Position numbers and translations under genes: made by a program
Assembly (NCBI GenBank): GCA_027575805.1
Contig: JANBPU010000191.1
Span: 1-31,268 of the forward strand
Reading direction: 5' to 3'
Source of the DNA: Mycoemilia scoparia
Lineage: Eukaryota > Kickxellomycota > Kickxellomycetes > Kickxellales > Kickxellaceae
Length of the DNA: 31,268 nt
Shown here: in pieces, positions 16,978-26,798 of the stretch
Layout of the letters: every line of letters starts with the position of its first letter
Numbering within the stretch: position 1 is the stretch's first letter
Notes under the pieces: model-generated
What the model was told of the DNA's origin: nothing
Databases searched by the model: none
What the model saw: the letters and a program-made list of their open reading frames with translations, nothing else

Positions 16978-19656
16978 TTATAATTTATAACCACGACCAA
17001 CAGCAGAAGTTGACGAAATTGGTTTTTTAGCAGAAATTAATTGACTAAGAGCTTGATTAACCGCCATTTTATTACTTCGACCTTCTCTAATACGACTATT
17101 GTCATTTGTGCTTTTTTGGTTTGATGGTGATACTCTGGTGTTTTTGGTCAACATCATTGAAGACAATGATACTGATTCAAATTGTGAAGACGAAGTTAAT
17201 AAGATTGAATTATCACCACGACCATACCGTTTAGACCGCGTTTTACCATTACCATTATTTTTACTTTTCCGAGTATTATTGGAATTGGCATTGGAGTTAG
17301 GGTTGGGGCTGGAGAGAATAATGTCGGATTCTACTGATGTTGATGCAATAGATAAAGCATATATTGATGAATTTGCTAGCGAATCGTGATTCCTATAGTC
17401 ATATCTTTTTCCCTGCTTTTTCTGTTGGTGTTGGTGTTGGTGCTGTTGGGTTGATTTGGATGTTGGTAGGTTAAAGTTAGATTTGGCCATGAATGATGAC
17501 GACGATGACAATAGCGATGAAGCCAGTGGAGACGAAGTTGGGGACTGAGAAAAGTTGAGTTCGGGAAGCGGTAATAATGAAGAAAATCGCTTCTCATTAT
17601 TCATCAAACTATTTCTCGAGGTATCACCATCAGTATTATATTTGGAAGGCATTTGATTGAATTTTATAATATCAGGATTGAGCCCATTGTTGTGGATATC
17701 ACAATAATTATTCTTAGGAATATTCAAAGCGGAATCACGACTCCTAGTATTCTTTATATGAGAGTGATGGTCTGGAATTTGGCCATGAAAATCTTGATAT
17801 TTGTTATAATATGATTCAGCTACACTATTATGATTTCCAGCTTTTTTTGCTGATTGATTCGAATTCTTGGTGGTTTCCATTTTAGCAGCAACACCATTGT
17901 GTTCGTTTATGAGATCAAGTTGACTTTGCATTTCATTCAACGTGCACCTCTGAGCCATATTACTCTTGTCTTGTTGCTGACCACCCTTTGCAGATCTGTC
18001 CAAGAATTCTTTAGGAATAGGTGGCATCGACGGCATCCCATTACTACTACCTCCACCACGAGTGCTAACAGTTGCACTTGCACCAGCTCCGGGGATATAC
18101 CGACCTGGTGTAAACGTATCTCTAACGCCTGGACCACTATTTTTGTTTTTAGTGTGTCTTTTGCTACGTCTGGAACTTAACCCACGGCGATTATGTAAAC
18201 TACGGAGTGGCTTCAAAAGACTATTGCTGGTGTTGTTGGACAATCTGTTGAGGTCAAATGGTAGCATCTCGGTGACTTGTAGAGTAAACCTTTTGGACAC
18301 ACGTTTTGAATTATCAAATGCCTGGACTATTTGATTGACGATCATGGCTATCACACCTTTCATGGCCGGATTGAAAAGGAATATAATAAGGAGAAGCATT
18401 CCTTGGATGAGGTTTAGGATACTGGTGGCTTTGAGAAGTTGTTGGGATTTGGTGGTTTTAATATTATCTATGAAGGAATTGGGTGCTCCCTGAAGGTTGT
18501 TGTTGTTGTTGGAAAAATATGTAGTGCTGGCAAATACCATGATACGGGTTATTAAGGGAAGTAGGAGGTATGGAAGGATTGAGAGAGTAGACAAGCGAGG
18601 ATGTAAAATGTGGTATTCGTCAATTAACTTTTTACTATTGCTATTAGCACTACCGTTTATGGTTCCATTGGAAGATAAATTGGTATTGGAGTTGAGTGGA
18701 GTTATGGTGAAGGCAGTGGTACTCTCAATAGCTGTGGTATTAGCGGCACTATAGTTGTGGTTAGTAGGTTTGCCGTCAATACCGTAGAGAGTATTTTGAG
18801 TGTTATTACTACCATTGCTATCCTGAGTGTAGCATGGATAAACCTTAGTCCCAGATATCTGTTCTGCTTTATTATTAGCAAGACTATTATAAATCCGATG
18901 TCTTGGTGTTACATCCGGATACGGCATATCACCAGCAGTGGTCGTGATTGAATGAAGCCGACTCTTTCGAATAATCTTGACAACAGACAATACAAATACG
19001 ACCAAGCAATAAGCAATAGCCAACGATTCCCAAAGGTAGTCGCTAATCCAAACGTACGTCTTGTAATTCAAAGAACCCTTGGTTTTGTTACTTCGTTTGT
19101 TCAACAATATAAACTGGTTTGTTGTGTCCTCGACTTTAAAGGCATAAAATATAGGATGAGCTATAATAATAGCTACAGCCAGGCTAATAACCTCATAACC
19201 AGGTCTCAGCATATTTGCCAAATAAGGTCGTTTTGTCAAAAACACAATATGTATCTGAACTGCAATACCAACACTCAGCGTAGTAAACAGGGCACCAAAC
19301 ATTGTGGAGAAAAATAACCAAATTGTTGTGCCAGAGCTTGAGAAATTTTCGACCTTGTTGAATATGGTTAGGAGGTGACATATCCCACTACCAAGCGTAG
19401 CAGTGGCCATTAAGGCGGAGATCGTGATGGTTGGGCGCTTGGCGACACCCAGGCCTTTTGAAATGAGGACTATGAAGAAAAACAGTATTGCGAGCGAGGA
19501 GATTAGTGAGAGGATAGTTAAAGTCAAATAAGCTACTTTAATCCCATTGTGATTCTCTGAGCTTATATTTGACGTGCTTAGTAGGAGTGGAACAATATAA
19601 CCGCTGTTTTGGTTGGAGCCAAAGTCAGCAACAACCTTATTTGGAGTTGCTGACAT
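16978..19656 (-). CDS. Seven-helix GPCR-like membrane receptor with long cytoplasmic tail (892 aa)
   Basis: Predicted plasma-membrane receptor. Hydrophobic segments lie at about 41-66, 76-98, 112-137, 155-173, 205-229, 356-381 and 407-429, giving seven helices. A ~125-residue Asn/Ser/Thr-rich third cytoplasmic loop lies between helices 5 and 6, and a ~460-residue polar tail follows, with basic (RRGLSSRRSKRHTKNK) and Ser/Asn-rich parts. N-glycosylation sequons in the first 31 residues (NIS at 30) fit an outside N terminus. This architecture (large third loop, long tail) recalls fungal nutrient or carbon-sensing receptors of the Gpr1/Git3 or cAMP-receptor-like classes; I cannot choose a class without a search. 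It is a single exon with ATG at 19656. It is convergent with the SNF2 gene and has a long (2.2 kb) upstream region. Confidence 0.78.
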   Translation of the reverse strand: MSATPNKVVADFGSNQNSGYIVPLLLSTSNISSENHNGIKVAYLTLTILSLISSLAILFFFIVLISKGLGVAKRPTITISALMATATLGSGICHLLTIFNKVENFSSSGTTIWLFFSTMFGALFTTLSVGIAVQIHIVFLTKRPYLANMLRPGYEVISLAVAIIIAHPIFYAFKVEDTTNQFILLNKRSNKTKGSLNYKTYVWISDYLWESLAIAYCLVVFVLSVVKIIRKSRLHSITTTAGDMPYPDVTPRHRIYNSLANNKAEQISGTKVYPCYTQDSNGSNNTQNTLYGIDGKPTNHNYSAANTTAIESTTAFTITPLNSNTNLSSNGTINGSANSNSKKLIDEYHILHPRLSTLSILPYLLLPLITRIMVFASTTYFSNNNNNLQGAPNSFIDNIKTTKSQQLLKATSILNLIQGMLLLIIFLFNPAMKGVIAMIVNQIVQAFDNSKRVSKRFTLQVTEMLPFDLNRLSNNTSNSLLKPLRSLHNRRGLSSRRSKRHTKNKNSGPGVRDTFTPGRYIPGAGASATVSTRGGGSSNGMPSMPPIPKEFLDRSAKGGQQQDKSNMAQRCTLNEMQSQLDLINEHNGVAAKMETTKNSNQSAKKAGNHNSVAESYYNKYQDFHGQIPDHHSHIKNTRSRDSALNIPKNNYCDIHNNGLNPDIIKFNQMPSKYNTDGDTSRNSLMNNEKRFSSLLPLPELNFSQSPTSSPLASSLLSSSSSFMAKSNFNLPTSKSTQQHQHQHQQKKQGKRYDYRNHDSLANSSIYALSIASTSVESDIILSSPNPNSNANSNNTRKSKNNGNGKTRSKRYGRGDNSILLTSSSQFESVSLSSMMLTKNTRVSPSNQKSTNDNSRIREGRSNKMAVNQALSQLISAKKPISSTSAVGRGYKL

Positions 19657-21812
19657 TGCTTAGTATATGAATGAGAAATGTTTAGAAATAAAGCTAAAAT
19701 TCTGTTTGAAATGGAAATGATAAAATAGTGGAAATAGCAATTGGCACAAAGAAATGGAAAAATGTAAACTAATTTGCAATATCACCAGGACACAATAGAA
19801 GGCAAAAAGTGGATTTGAGTTCAGATATATACTTCAATATAAAACTCTCTCGTTCTCTGTGCTTGACCAACTGTCAGGTAGAGAAAGGGAGAGAGAGATA
19901 GGGAAAGAAAAGGCGTGGGCAATCCCTGTTGCTAATGACAACCAAGGCCATCACTATCATCTGTTAAAGAGCTGGAGAAAGCAACAAGGTCTTTGGCCAC
20001 TCATCACCCTTAAGGCTTTCTTTATGCGAAATGTACCCATAGCACTTTAATTGCTTGCATATCACCTAAACCATCCAAACACAGACCCAATCATTCATAA
20101 AGACTTGTAGTTGGGCTTTTGTTTTCTTTGTGGCTTGTGATTGTTAAAACCTGCTTTATACAAGTGGAGATGAATGTAAACAAGCTTGTCCTCCCTCCCC
20201 ACAGACACATTAGTCCTTTTTTGGCCCTGCGTATTTGAAGCTTAAGTGCATGAAAATTTCGTTCTTATTTTTAACCGCCCCTCGCTTTATTGTATTGTTG
20301 AGCGTGAGGGTGAAGACCGAGGATATTTAAAAACATGCACCAGTCTTGTTTTAATCAAGGTCCCTTAATGCCTTCTCCACATCTGCATCTTTTTTCAATA
20401 GTGGAGGAGTAGCTATTCTTATTGTTTAGAGTTTGAGTGTTTTGAATTATTATCATCTTGTCTTGTGCTGCGTTGTGTTGTAAATCTATTTTGGAGACTT
20501 TTAGGTAGTATGAGGATATTTGCCAATTCTCTAAAGCGAGATAGATGTGTAGGTTGATAATATCACTGACTCGGTTATTTGCTACCTCTCACTTCCTCTT
20601 TTTCTTTTCAATTGTAGCTATAGCAGCAGCAATTATAGTCTCTCATCAAATTTCGTGTATACACATAATGATTTGATGGTAAATTTGGTACATTTATTGT
20701 AAAGTAAAGCTCGGTTTTAATTGTTATATCCAGTTTAAAGTATACAATATATGACATAGACACAAGCTATTAGTCAACAGCTTGTGAAATAGATACCAAG
20801 AAATTGTAAAATGCCAGTGTAACCACATACCAACAGCGTTTTAAAAATCTCTATAGCATCAGGAGTATTATTTATTTTTTTACAAGTTAAACAAACGCCC
20901 ACAGAGTCCATTTCTTAAACAAACTAGCTTGTCAAAGACGCTTTCAAAAAACTAGCAAGAGGCGAGAGAAAATAATAAAAAGACATTACGTGATCGTCAC
21001 TCAAACACATCTTTTGACCGAATACCAATAATATGACAAACTAATCACGAATAACAAGTACTTTCATTCCAGAAGGTGGCTGGCTACCTTTTGGCACTGC
21101 CATTTATAGCAAAATACGCCTATGCTAACTTTATTGACCGCCGCTATAATAAATAAAGCTATCCTGTGTGTATTGTTTGGCAATCACAACATCTGTTCTT
21201 TCTTTTAAACTTCTTGTCAATTTTTCAAATGCCTTAGTGAAACCTTTGTAGATGTCACTCAAAAAGAGGTTTCCAATTCTATAAAAGACAGTCGATGTTT
21301 ATCGTAATATTGGATTGATTTTGCCAAAAGCTAGTATCGATATTGCCAGTATTCTTTGATAGTAATAATAATCACTGTTGTCAAAGAAAGAGTATATATA
21401 ATACATGGGCGAGCTTGTGCGAGAGAAATATCCAGTCTTCATGAAGCCGTTTTTGTTTTTTGCTCAGATTCTTTTAGGCAAAAAGCCCCATATATACAAA
21501 AACTCCTTGGATTAACATATACGTTGTGCCATTGCAACGAGTGCTTATTGATATATATCCGAATCTGGTTAATCCCATACAAAACAAAAAACACTTCATT
21601 GGTAGCAGTTATCAATGTTAATTGGAAATAATTTGAATTCTGACTATTGTTAATGATTTAATATTTTGTCAGAGCTCACAAAGCCTTAGCCAAATACAGT
21701 GGGACCCTAGGAGTTAAATATCAAATAGTCTGTAATTAGACTAAAAATGGGAACCCCTTTCTACCTACCACACGTTTGATTACAACTGAAACCTTGCTAA
21801 ATGACTGGTGAT
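19657..21812. other. Long gene-free region upstream of the receptor
   Basis: About 2.15 kb with no ORF I trust. It contains TATA-like sequences on the minus strand near 19824-19842, a GA-rich run (19876-19912) and a hairpin CACAAGCT...AGCTTGTG (20761-20786). Several further AT-rich TATA-like sites lie near 21100-21170. It most likely holds the receptor's promoter and long 5' leader. The open frame at 21356-21631 (+) has no ATG and no other support. Confidence 0.5.
20761..20786. repeat. Short inverted repeat (8-bp arms, 10-bp loop)
   Basis: CACAAGCT pairs with AGCTTGTG. It could form a hairpin in RNA or be a dyad binding site upstream of the receptor gene. Confidence 0.6.
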
Positions 21813-22206
21813 GAGACCAAAATCTAAGGACATGTTTGCGTTGTTGTGTACTTTACACTCGATTAGTTGTAAAATTTCGCAATAATGAAATTTTGACCAG
21901 TATACATATTCGGTGTTTCCATATTGAAATGATACTTATGAGTAGTAGCAACATTTATAAGAATTTTGGTTAAAAAATACACCTGCCTGGTTAATTTTTA
22001 TAAAAAATAAAGTTCAAGGATATGATCCAAATATGTCACTTTGTAATTGTTTGTAGCATACAAAATGCACACATATCTTTTTGACTGTTATTTTATTTGA
22101 TCAAGAAGCTAGTTTGCACAATGGCATGGCTTCTGAAACGCCTTAAAATATTATCAAAAAGAAAAAGGGTGTTCTTTAAAAGAAATGATAATCTGGTTGA
22201 ATCAGA

Positions 22207-22957
22207 TTACTTTTGCTGAGCACGCTCCTCAATTATCTTCAAACAGTTGGTATGGGAATCATCAAATTTGTAAATTTCCAACCCAAAGTAAAAAGAATAT
22301 TGAAAAAATTTCTCTACCATTGAAAAATAGAAATCTGAACCTATAGATTGAGATTCCATCTGTTCTGCTATTTTGCCAATTTTGTCATTCGCACGAACCA
22401 GGAAATCATTCAATTCATCAACATTACCAACAAGTGATAATAGATGCTTATTGACATCAGGATCAGTTTCTTCGTTTTTATCTGTGGTGCTTTGGGAAAG
22501 TTCATCATAAAGACCTCTAGCAGAAACAACCTTAGATTCCATTAGCTTCCCAATTTGGTTAGCAAATGGAACAATAGATGAGATGATCTTCTGTAAATCT
22601 TCTGTATTGTCAACAGCATTGAGCTTTAATACTAGATTCATCAGCATTAATCGACTCTTACTCCATAGTCCTTTACCTGAACCAGCTGAGACCCCACTAC
22701 GAATGAATATACTAACCATCTCATAAATCGATTTGAGGTGGTCTATAAAAGCTTCTCCTTGGGGTGTAACAACCTTGAGGCCATTCACATATGTCCGAAA
22801 GCATAATATGTGTGGAGATAGTTGTTGGAAACTGCTCTGTGGCATGAGGTTTGGCAAGGCAGTTGGAAACTGCTCTGTGGCATGAGGTTTGGCAAGGCAG
22901 TTGGAAACTGCTCTGTGGCATGAGGTTTGGCAAGGCAGTTGGTGCGAGAGAAGACAT
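22207..22957 (-). pseudogene. Second copy of the orphan helical gene, damaged at both ends
   Basis: Paralogue of the gene at 2200-2904. The ancestral ATG (22957, MSSLAPTALPNLMPQS) is in place, but two extra 38-bp units (+76 bp) shift the frame, so translation from it leaves the family after ~20 residues and ends at 22721. A conserved-frame product of 212 residues remains possible from an internal ATG at 22845 (MPQSSFQQ). At the C terminus one C-to-T change on the coding strand turns a CAA codon into TAA (22207-22209), removing the last ten residues. The remaining 212 codons are open, with strong changes in the segment facing 2650-2760 of copy 1. It has a better TATA box than copy 1, so it may still be expressed. 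Either a recently broken gene or one using the internal start. Confidence 0.7.
22827..22940 (-). repeat. 38-bp minisatellite, 3 tandem units, spanning the start region of the orphan copy 2
   Basis: Three identical units start at 22827, 22865 and 22903 (GGAAACTGCTCTGTGGCATG and onward). Copy 1 has a single diverged 38-bp unit at 2850-2887. Because 38 is not divisible by 3, each added unit changes the reading frame. Each unit carries an ATG (22845, 22883, 22921 on the minus strand), so the three ATGs fall in three different frames. Confidence 0.93.
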
Positions 22958-23013
22958 TGGACAAGTGGGAACAGTCAGATATCATGACTGTTTTTGCAAG
23001 GTAATGGCTGTGC

Positions 23014-23021
23014 TATTTATA
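23014..23021 (-). promoter_or_regulatory. TATA box of the second orphan copy
   Basis: TATAAATA on the minus strand, 64 bp before the ancestral ATG at 22957. Confidence 0.5.
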
Positions 23022-23878
23022 CATTTTCCTGAGCCAATTTTGCTAAAATTCTCTCTGAATTTTGAAACCAATTTCCAAAACATTTTTTTGTTATTGTAGT
23101 GGCTGTAGAGATGGATTGCAAGCACTAGACTATCATTTTCAATTTTTATATGTAAATACTGTTGCACCAAAAAATAATTTTTAACAAAGGTAAAAATTGA
23201 CCTGCTTTACAAGTGTATACACTCTAAAAATATATACTAAAACAGCCAAACTACTTGAAAAAAATAAAATTTGTGTGAAGGTCCTGTCAACTTGATTTAC
23301 AATTTTAAAAAAAAGAAAGATATAAATACCATGAATTTGTGAATATTACCATTTTTACAAATTCTAAAAAATTGCATATTGAATATTTTTGCTATAAAAA
23401 TAAAAATTGTAAATTATGTCAATCCACCTGCAAAAAAAATTGGATTTCAACAGATGTGACGATTGAGTACGGACTTTTATTCCCAAATTAGCAACTATTT
23501 GGCCAAAATCTAAAAACCTGCAAATGCCAATTATACATTTACTAGTGAGGATCCTTAAATGCTAATAACATTTGTAAACAGTCAAAATGTATACCTCTTA
23601 ACCCCTATACTAAAGGGCTTACTGAAGCTAATATTGGATTCAGTATATGAAGTTGCCCACGCCTTCAACACATTGAATATTATTTATTATCAGTGTTCAA
23701 TATATTCTACATTTAGCAGAATATGAGCTTTGTTTACTTACATGGGGGATAGCATTTGGCTTCAGTTGAATATTAAACATATTTTGATGAGCGTGGTTTA
23801 CATTTGTTGTTTTGTTTAGGTACTATAGTCAAACTTTACACAGCCCTAAATAAAAATGCTTCATGAGTTTTTTATATA

Positions 23879-23993
23879 TGGGCAATAATTTTTGAAGGGT
23901 GAAAGTTCACTAGTACAACTGGACATCCATTTGGCTGTGATTTACTCTATAATCATTGGTCCCCAAAATTCACCCTTCAAAAATTATTGCCCA
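23879..23993 (+). mobile_element. MITE copy E (115 bp) at the right edge of duplication copy 2
   Basis: It is intact with both inverted arms. The left flank is TA (23877-23878), but the right flank is TT instead of TA. The internal direction is opposite to copy A, although the left flanks of A and E are the same sequence. Confidence 0.9.
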
Positions 23994-24005
23994 TTTGATC
24001 AAGAC

Positions 24006-24013
24006 TATATAAA
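24006..24013 (+). promoter_or_regulatory. TATA box of the 275-aa orphan gene
   Basis: TATATAAA lies 12 bp after MITE E and 163 bp before the ATG at 24176, so the transposon directly abuts this core promoter. Confidence 0.5.
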
Positions 24014-24175
24014 CCAAGTAGGTTATCATCCTAAATATAGATCATCATCGCCCTTTTGACTCTTTCAACAACTGATCTACAACCCGCACACCAACACATA
24101 CAATTCTCTACACTCACTCCACATATACAGTGATATCCCAATACCCAACTTTGTGCACCCAAAAGACTTTGCACA

Positions 24176-25003
24176 ATGTTGACCCCTGAACCAGAATCCA
24201 ACTCCAATGAGTTCATAATATGTCAAGCCCTGTTCGTCCAGCTCTATCAATCAAGCATGTTGCTTCTGGCCCAAACAGACACCAATGGCCATGAAATTGC
24301 CGGAGAAACTGTTGCTCCCATGAAACCCATTTTCAACCAGTTCCTCTTACACACGCAGAAAAACCTGAGTATCTCTTATGAGGAGTTTACTAAAAGAAAC
24401 ATACCTGCTGGTCAATTCAAAGTCATGCTCATTGATTATCATTGTTTTGTGCTTATCCCTCTAATCCAGATGTGCTATAGTACAGATACTTGGTCCATAT
24501 TTGGTGAAGACAACCAATCACTTTTCAACATATACCGATGCCTTATAGATGCCACTGACAGTGTTGAAACAAACCAAGAAGTTTGTTGGGATACTTTCAA
24601 AATTGTATTTCAGCAATACTCTGAATTTTCATCAAAGATGATTGACTATGTGGCTGGGGTTGATTTTGTTGATCTACAGCCATTTGGCAATTGTAAAGAT
24701 GTGATGGTTGAAGCAACAGATCATGAGAGTGAATTAAAAATTCTATTTTTAATCAGCGAATTTTTGTTTCAACAGGCCATTTCAGTCATCAACTATTATG
24801 ATGTAATTGACGAGAATGAAAGAGCCATTTTGGTTACTAAGTTCAAAGCTTATAATGGTGCATTGACTAAAGAAAAAATTGATGATGATGTTGATAATGG
24901 TGTTGATGATTCTGTGTCTACGCTGGCTGGACTCATTGTAGCTTACTCTACCAATTTTCTCAAGTATGTTGAAAATGGAACCCCTTTTGAAAAGCTACTT
25001 TAG
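24176..25003 (+). CDS. Orphan helical protein (275 aa)
   Basis: Family not recognised. Single exon, ATG at 24176 in the context CACAATG. It has no signal peptide. It is rich in Phe, Tyr, Ile and Leu with several hydrophobic helices (for example KVMLIDYHCFVLIPLIQM around 82-99, and ELKILFLISEFLFQQAISVI around 186-205), followed by an acidic stretch DDDVDNGVDD near 237-246. The C-terminal pattern (aromatic helix, short Asp-containing turn, helix) resembles the other orphan genes in this window, but no clear sequence identity is seen. It is divergent with the damaged orphan copy 2 and convergent with the small two-exon gene at 26306-26663. Function unknown. Confidence 0.75.
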   Translation: MLTPEPESNSNEFIICQALFVQLYQSSMLLLAQTDTNGHEIAGETVAPMKPIFNQFLLHTQKNLSISYEEFTKRNIPAGQFKVMLIDYHCFVLIPLIQMCYSTDTWSIFGEDNQSLFNIYRCLIDATDSVETNQEVCWDTFKIVFQQYSEFSSKMIDYVAGVDFVDLQPFGNCKDVMVEATDHESELKILFLISEFLFQQAISVINYYDVIDENERAILVTKFKAYNGALTKEKIDDDVDNGVDDSVSTLAGLIVAYSTNFLKYVENGTPFEKLL

Positions 25004-25412
25004 GTTTGCCTGTCTGTTTAAGCATATAGGTATAGAATAGTAAAATTATAGCGTGTTGGAATGTTTTTTTCTTTTGCAATTGTTGTTGAATAAAGTTTGA
25101 AAGCAAATTTAACTTCTGCATCGTGTGTATATCAATTGGCATCTATACCAACTAGGATGTAAGTATTATGATATTAAACCAATGATAATTATCTAGTTCA
25201 ATTTTTATTTCTTTACTGTTCGGCTACTACTTCATCAAAAGCATAGTAGAATTATTATTTTGGTATTAAGAGATAAGTGCTTGTGTGTTTTATTTGTAAA
25301 TAGGTAGATAAAAAATATAAACTTTTTCTATGACAAGAGCTTGTAATTTATTTGGTTTTTGCACTTTTGATTGCTGTTGAGTTGGTTAATGTGATTCTTG
25401 ATTCTTTGTTAT

Positions 25413-25456
25413 GAGTCAGGCTATGATATTTATGAATGTCATAATATGCCTGACTC
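25413..25456. repeat. Inverted repeat, GAGTCAGGC arms
   Basis: GAGTCAGGC (25413-25421) faces GCCTGACTC (25448-25456) across an AT-rich 26-bp centre that is itself partly palindromic. It could be a tiny foldback element or a transcript-end hairpin. Confidence 0.7.
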
Positions 25457-25714
25457 TATCATCTAGGATCCATTCTAAATGGAAACCAAAGTAATATTAT
25501 CCCAAGTTATGCATACTTAACATATTGATTTAAAAGTAAAGACTGTACCACAATCTATGTAATGCATAAAAAATCATAAAAATTGATTTAATGTTGCAAT
25601 TTGAAGTGCCTAACCCTCTTACCAAAGAAATAATGACCCTTATGGTATAATTCATATTTTACAATAATGTTGTTTATTTATATTAAGATGCGAGGCTACT
25701 AAATATATTTAAAT

Positions 25715-25900
25715 TCAAAGAAAAAAGATTTTAGTTATTACTCTCATTAATACTAAGCATAGTTGTTGTTCTTTTTCAAGTTCTTCTATCATATATGATC
25801 TGTGGTTTGGTTCTGGCTTATTAGTGTCAGTAGATTTTGATTGTGAAATATTAGACTGCGGCTCCTCACTAGGGTTTTTAGAAACCCCCTGATCACCCAA
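25715..25900 (-). pseudogene. Coding-like relic without ATG start, unknown
   Basis: A 61-codon open frame with hydrophilic, protein-like composition (VSKNPSEEPQSNISQSKSTD ... IEELEKEQQLCLVLMRVI). There is no ATG at its head; an in-frame ATG occurs only inside. CATATAAAG lies just upstream on this strand, and the region before it reads as glutamine/lysine codons in another frame. Possibly a decayed orphan gene or an exon. Confidence 0.3.
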
Positions 25901-26305
25901 TTAGCTTCTTTTGCTGTTGTACTTTATATGAAAAGTCTTGAGATACAGCTTTGGGTAGTAGTTTAAAATATAAATTATAAAAGGAAACAAAAAGGATTAT
26001 TTTATGATAATATGCTATTTCGTTAATTTTGAGAACCAACTATTGCAAACTATGAATATAAGAAGTTTTATGATGTTTGTATTTTGGAGTTGATTTATCA
26101 CCAATAAAATTAACTCCAATTCCTTGATTCTGCAACACTTTGCAAGGTAATAAATTATGTTTTCAATTATTTTATTTCATCTCTTTCTGTAATAACCAAT
26201 TTCTTGAAAGATCATATTATATCAGCTGCCCATTTACAAGTTCAACTAAAAGGATAAAAATAAAAACATAAAGCACCCACTTATCTCAAAAGATTTACTA
26301 TTTCT

Positions 26306-26663
26306 CTAGCGAAGAAACCTGTAGCTTGCACAACCTTCCTTTTGTTCAGAGCCACTGTACCAGGTGTAATTAAATGATACATCTTTGTGGCCACGGATAT
26401 CACTTATCAACATTGAATATATTTCATCTACACTACGATATTCACCTTTGAAGTAAACTGAATGCTTAAATTTAAATAATAAAAAAACAGGCATAAGCAT
26501 TTCTGATGTTTAAAGAAAAGATAGTGTGAGTTTATAATAGTAGCAATTGCTTACCTACCTGAAGCATTTCGGATGTGCAATTGTCAAAATCCTCGAGGAT
26601 GTCAGAACCATTAACCTCATGACCAAAAACATTTATATAAATGATATCTTTGAGGTCGTCCAT
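26306..26663 (-). CDS. Small two-exon orphan protein (87 aa), paralogue of the gene at 29350-29760
   Basis: Preferred model: complement of 26306..26464 and 26559..26663, with a 94-bp phase-0 intron (donor GTAGGT, acceptor TTTAAG). This puts the intron at the same place as in the paralogue: ...TSEMLQ then HSVYFKGEYRSVDEIYSMLI here, ...KRLKL then PSYHYQGASRPSEEIKSMLL there. Shared positions continue through SDIRGHKDVSFNYTW against EDLDNYRNISFKTLWW. An alternative splice (donor GTAAGC at 26554, acceptor at 26503) also keeps an open frame, giving 101 residues, but loses the matching position. No signal peptide or known domain. A TATA box lies at 26791-26798. Both homology and splicing come from reading by eye; function unknown. 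Confidence 0.65.
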
Positions 26664-26790
26664 AACTGATTGCTAAAACTTGACTTTGGCGAAGGTTAAT
26701 TAGTGTGAGTTTATGGGTAAAGCTGGAATGATATGACAATGAAGAGAAAGAATAGAGTTTTAAAGTTAAATTACATAAAGAAATTGGCAG

Positions 26791-26798
26791 TATTTATA
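26791..26798 (-). promoter_or_regulatory. TATA box of the 87-aa orphan gene
   Basis: TATAAATA on the minus strand about 128 bp before the ATG at 26663. Confidence 0.5.

Larger units (their letters stand above)
21813..23903. repeat. Segmental duplication, copy 2 (partner at 1808-3840)
   Basis: Direct-orientation duplicate of 1808-3840. Flanking non-coding DNA is nearly identical, the coding region is mosaic, and a 38-bp unit is tandemly amplified at 22827-22940. The right boundary is the first arm of MITE copy E. Confidence 0.92.
25004..26305. other. Intergenic, AT-rich, with a hairpin and a coding-like relic
   Basis: It contains AATAAAG (25089) as probable polyadenylation signal of the upstream gene, a large hairpin at 25413-25456 and a minus-strand open frame at 25715-25900. 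The rest is featureless. Confidence 0.5.

Noticed and set aside
21356..21631. Open plus-strand frame of 91 codons
   Set aside because: No ATG at its head and no splice or promoter context; probably chance in AT-rich DNA.
26503..26554. Alternative 52-bp intron for the 87-aa gene (giving 101 aa)
   Set aside because: It keeps the frame but loses the shared intron position with the paralogue and inserts a hydrophobic stretch absent there; kept only as an alternative.
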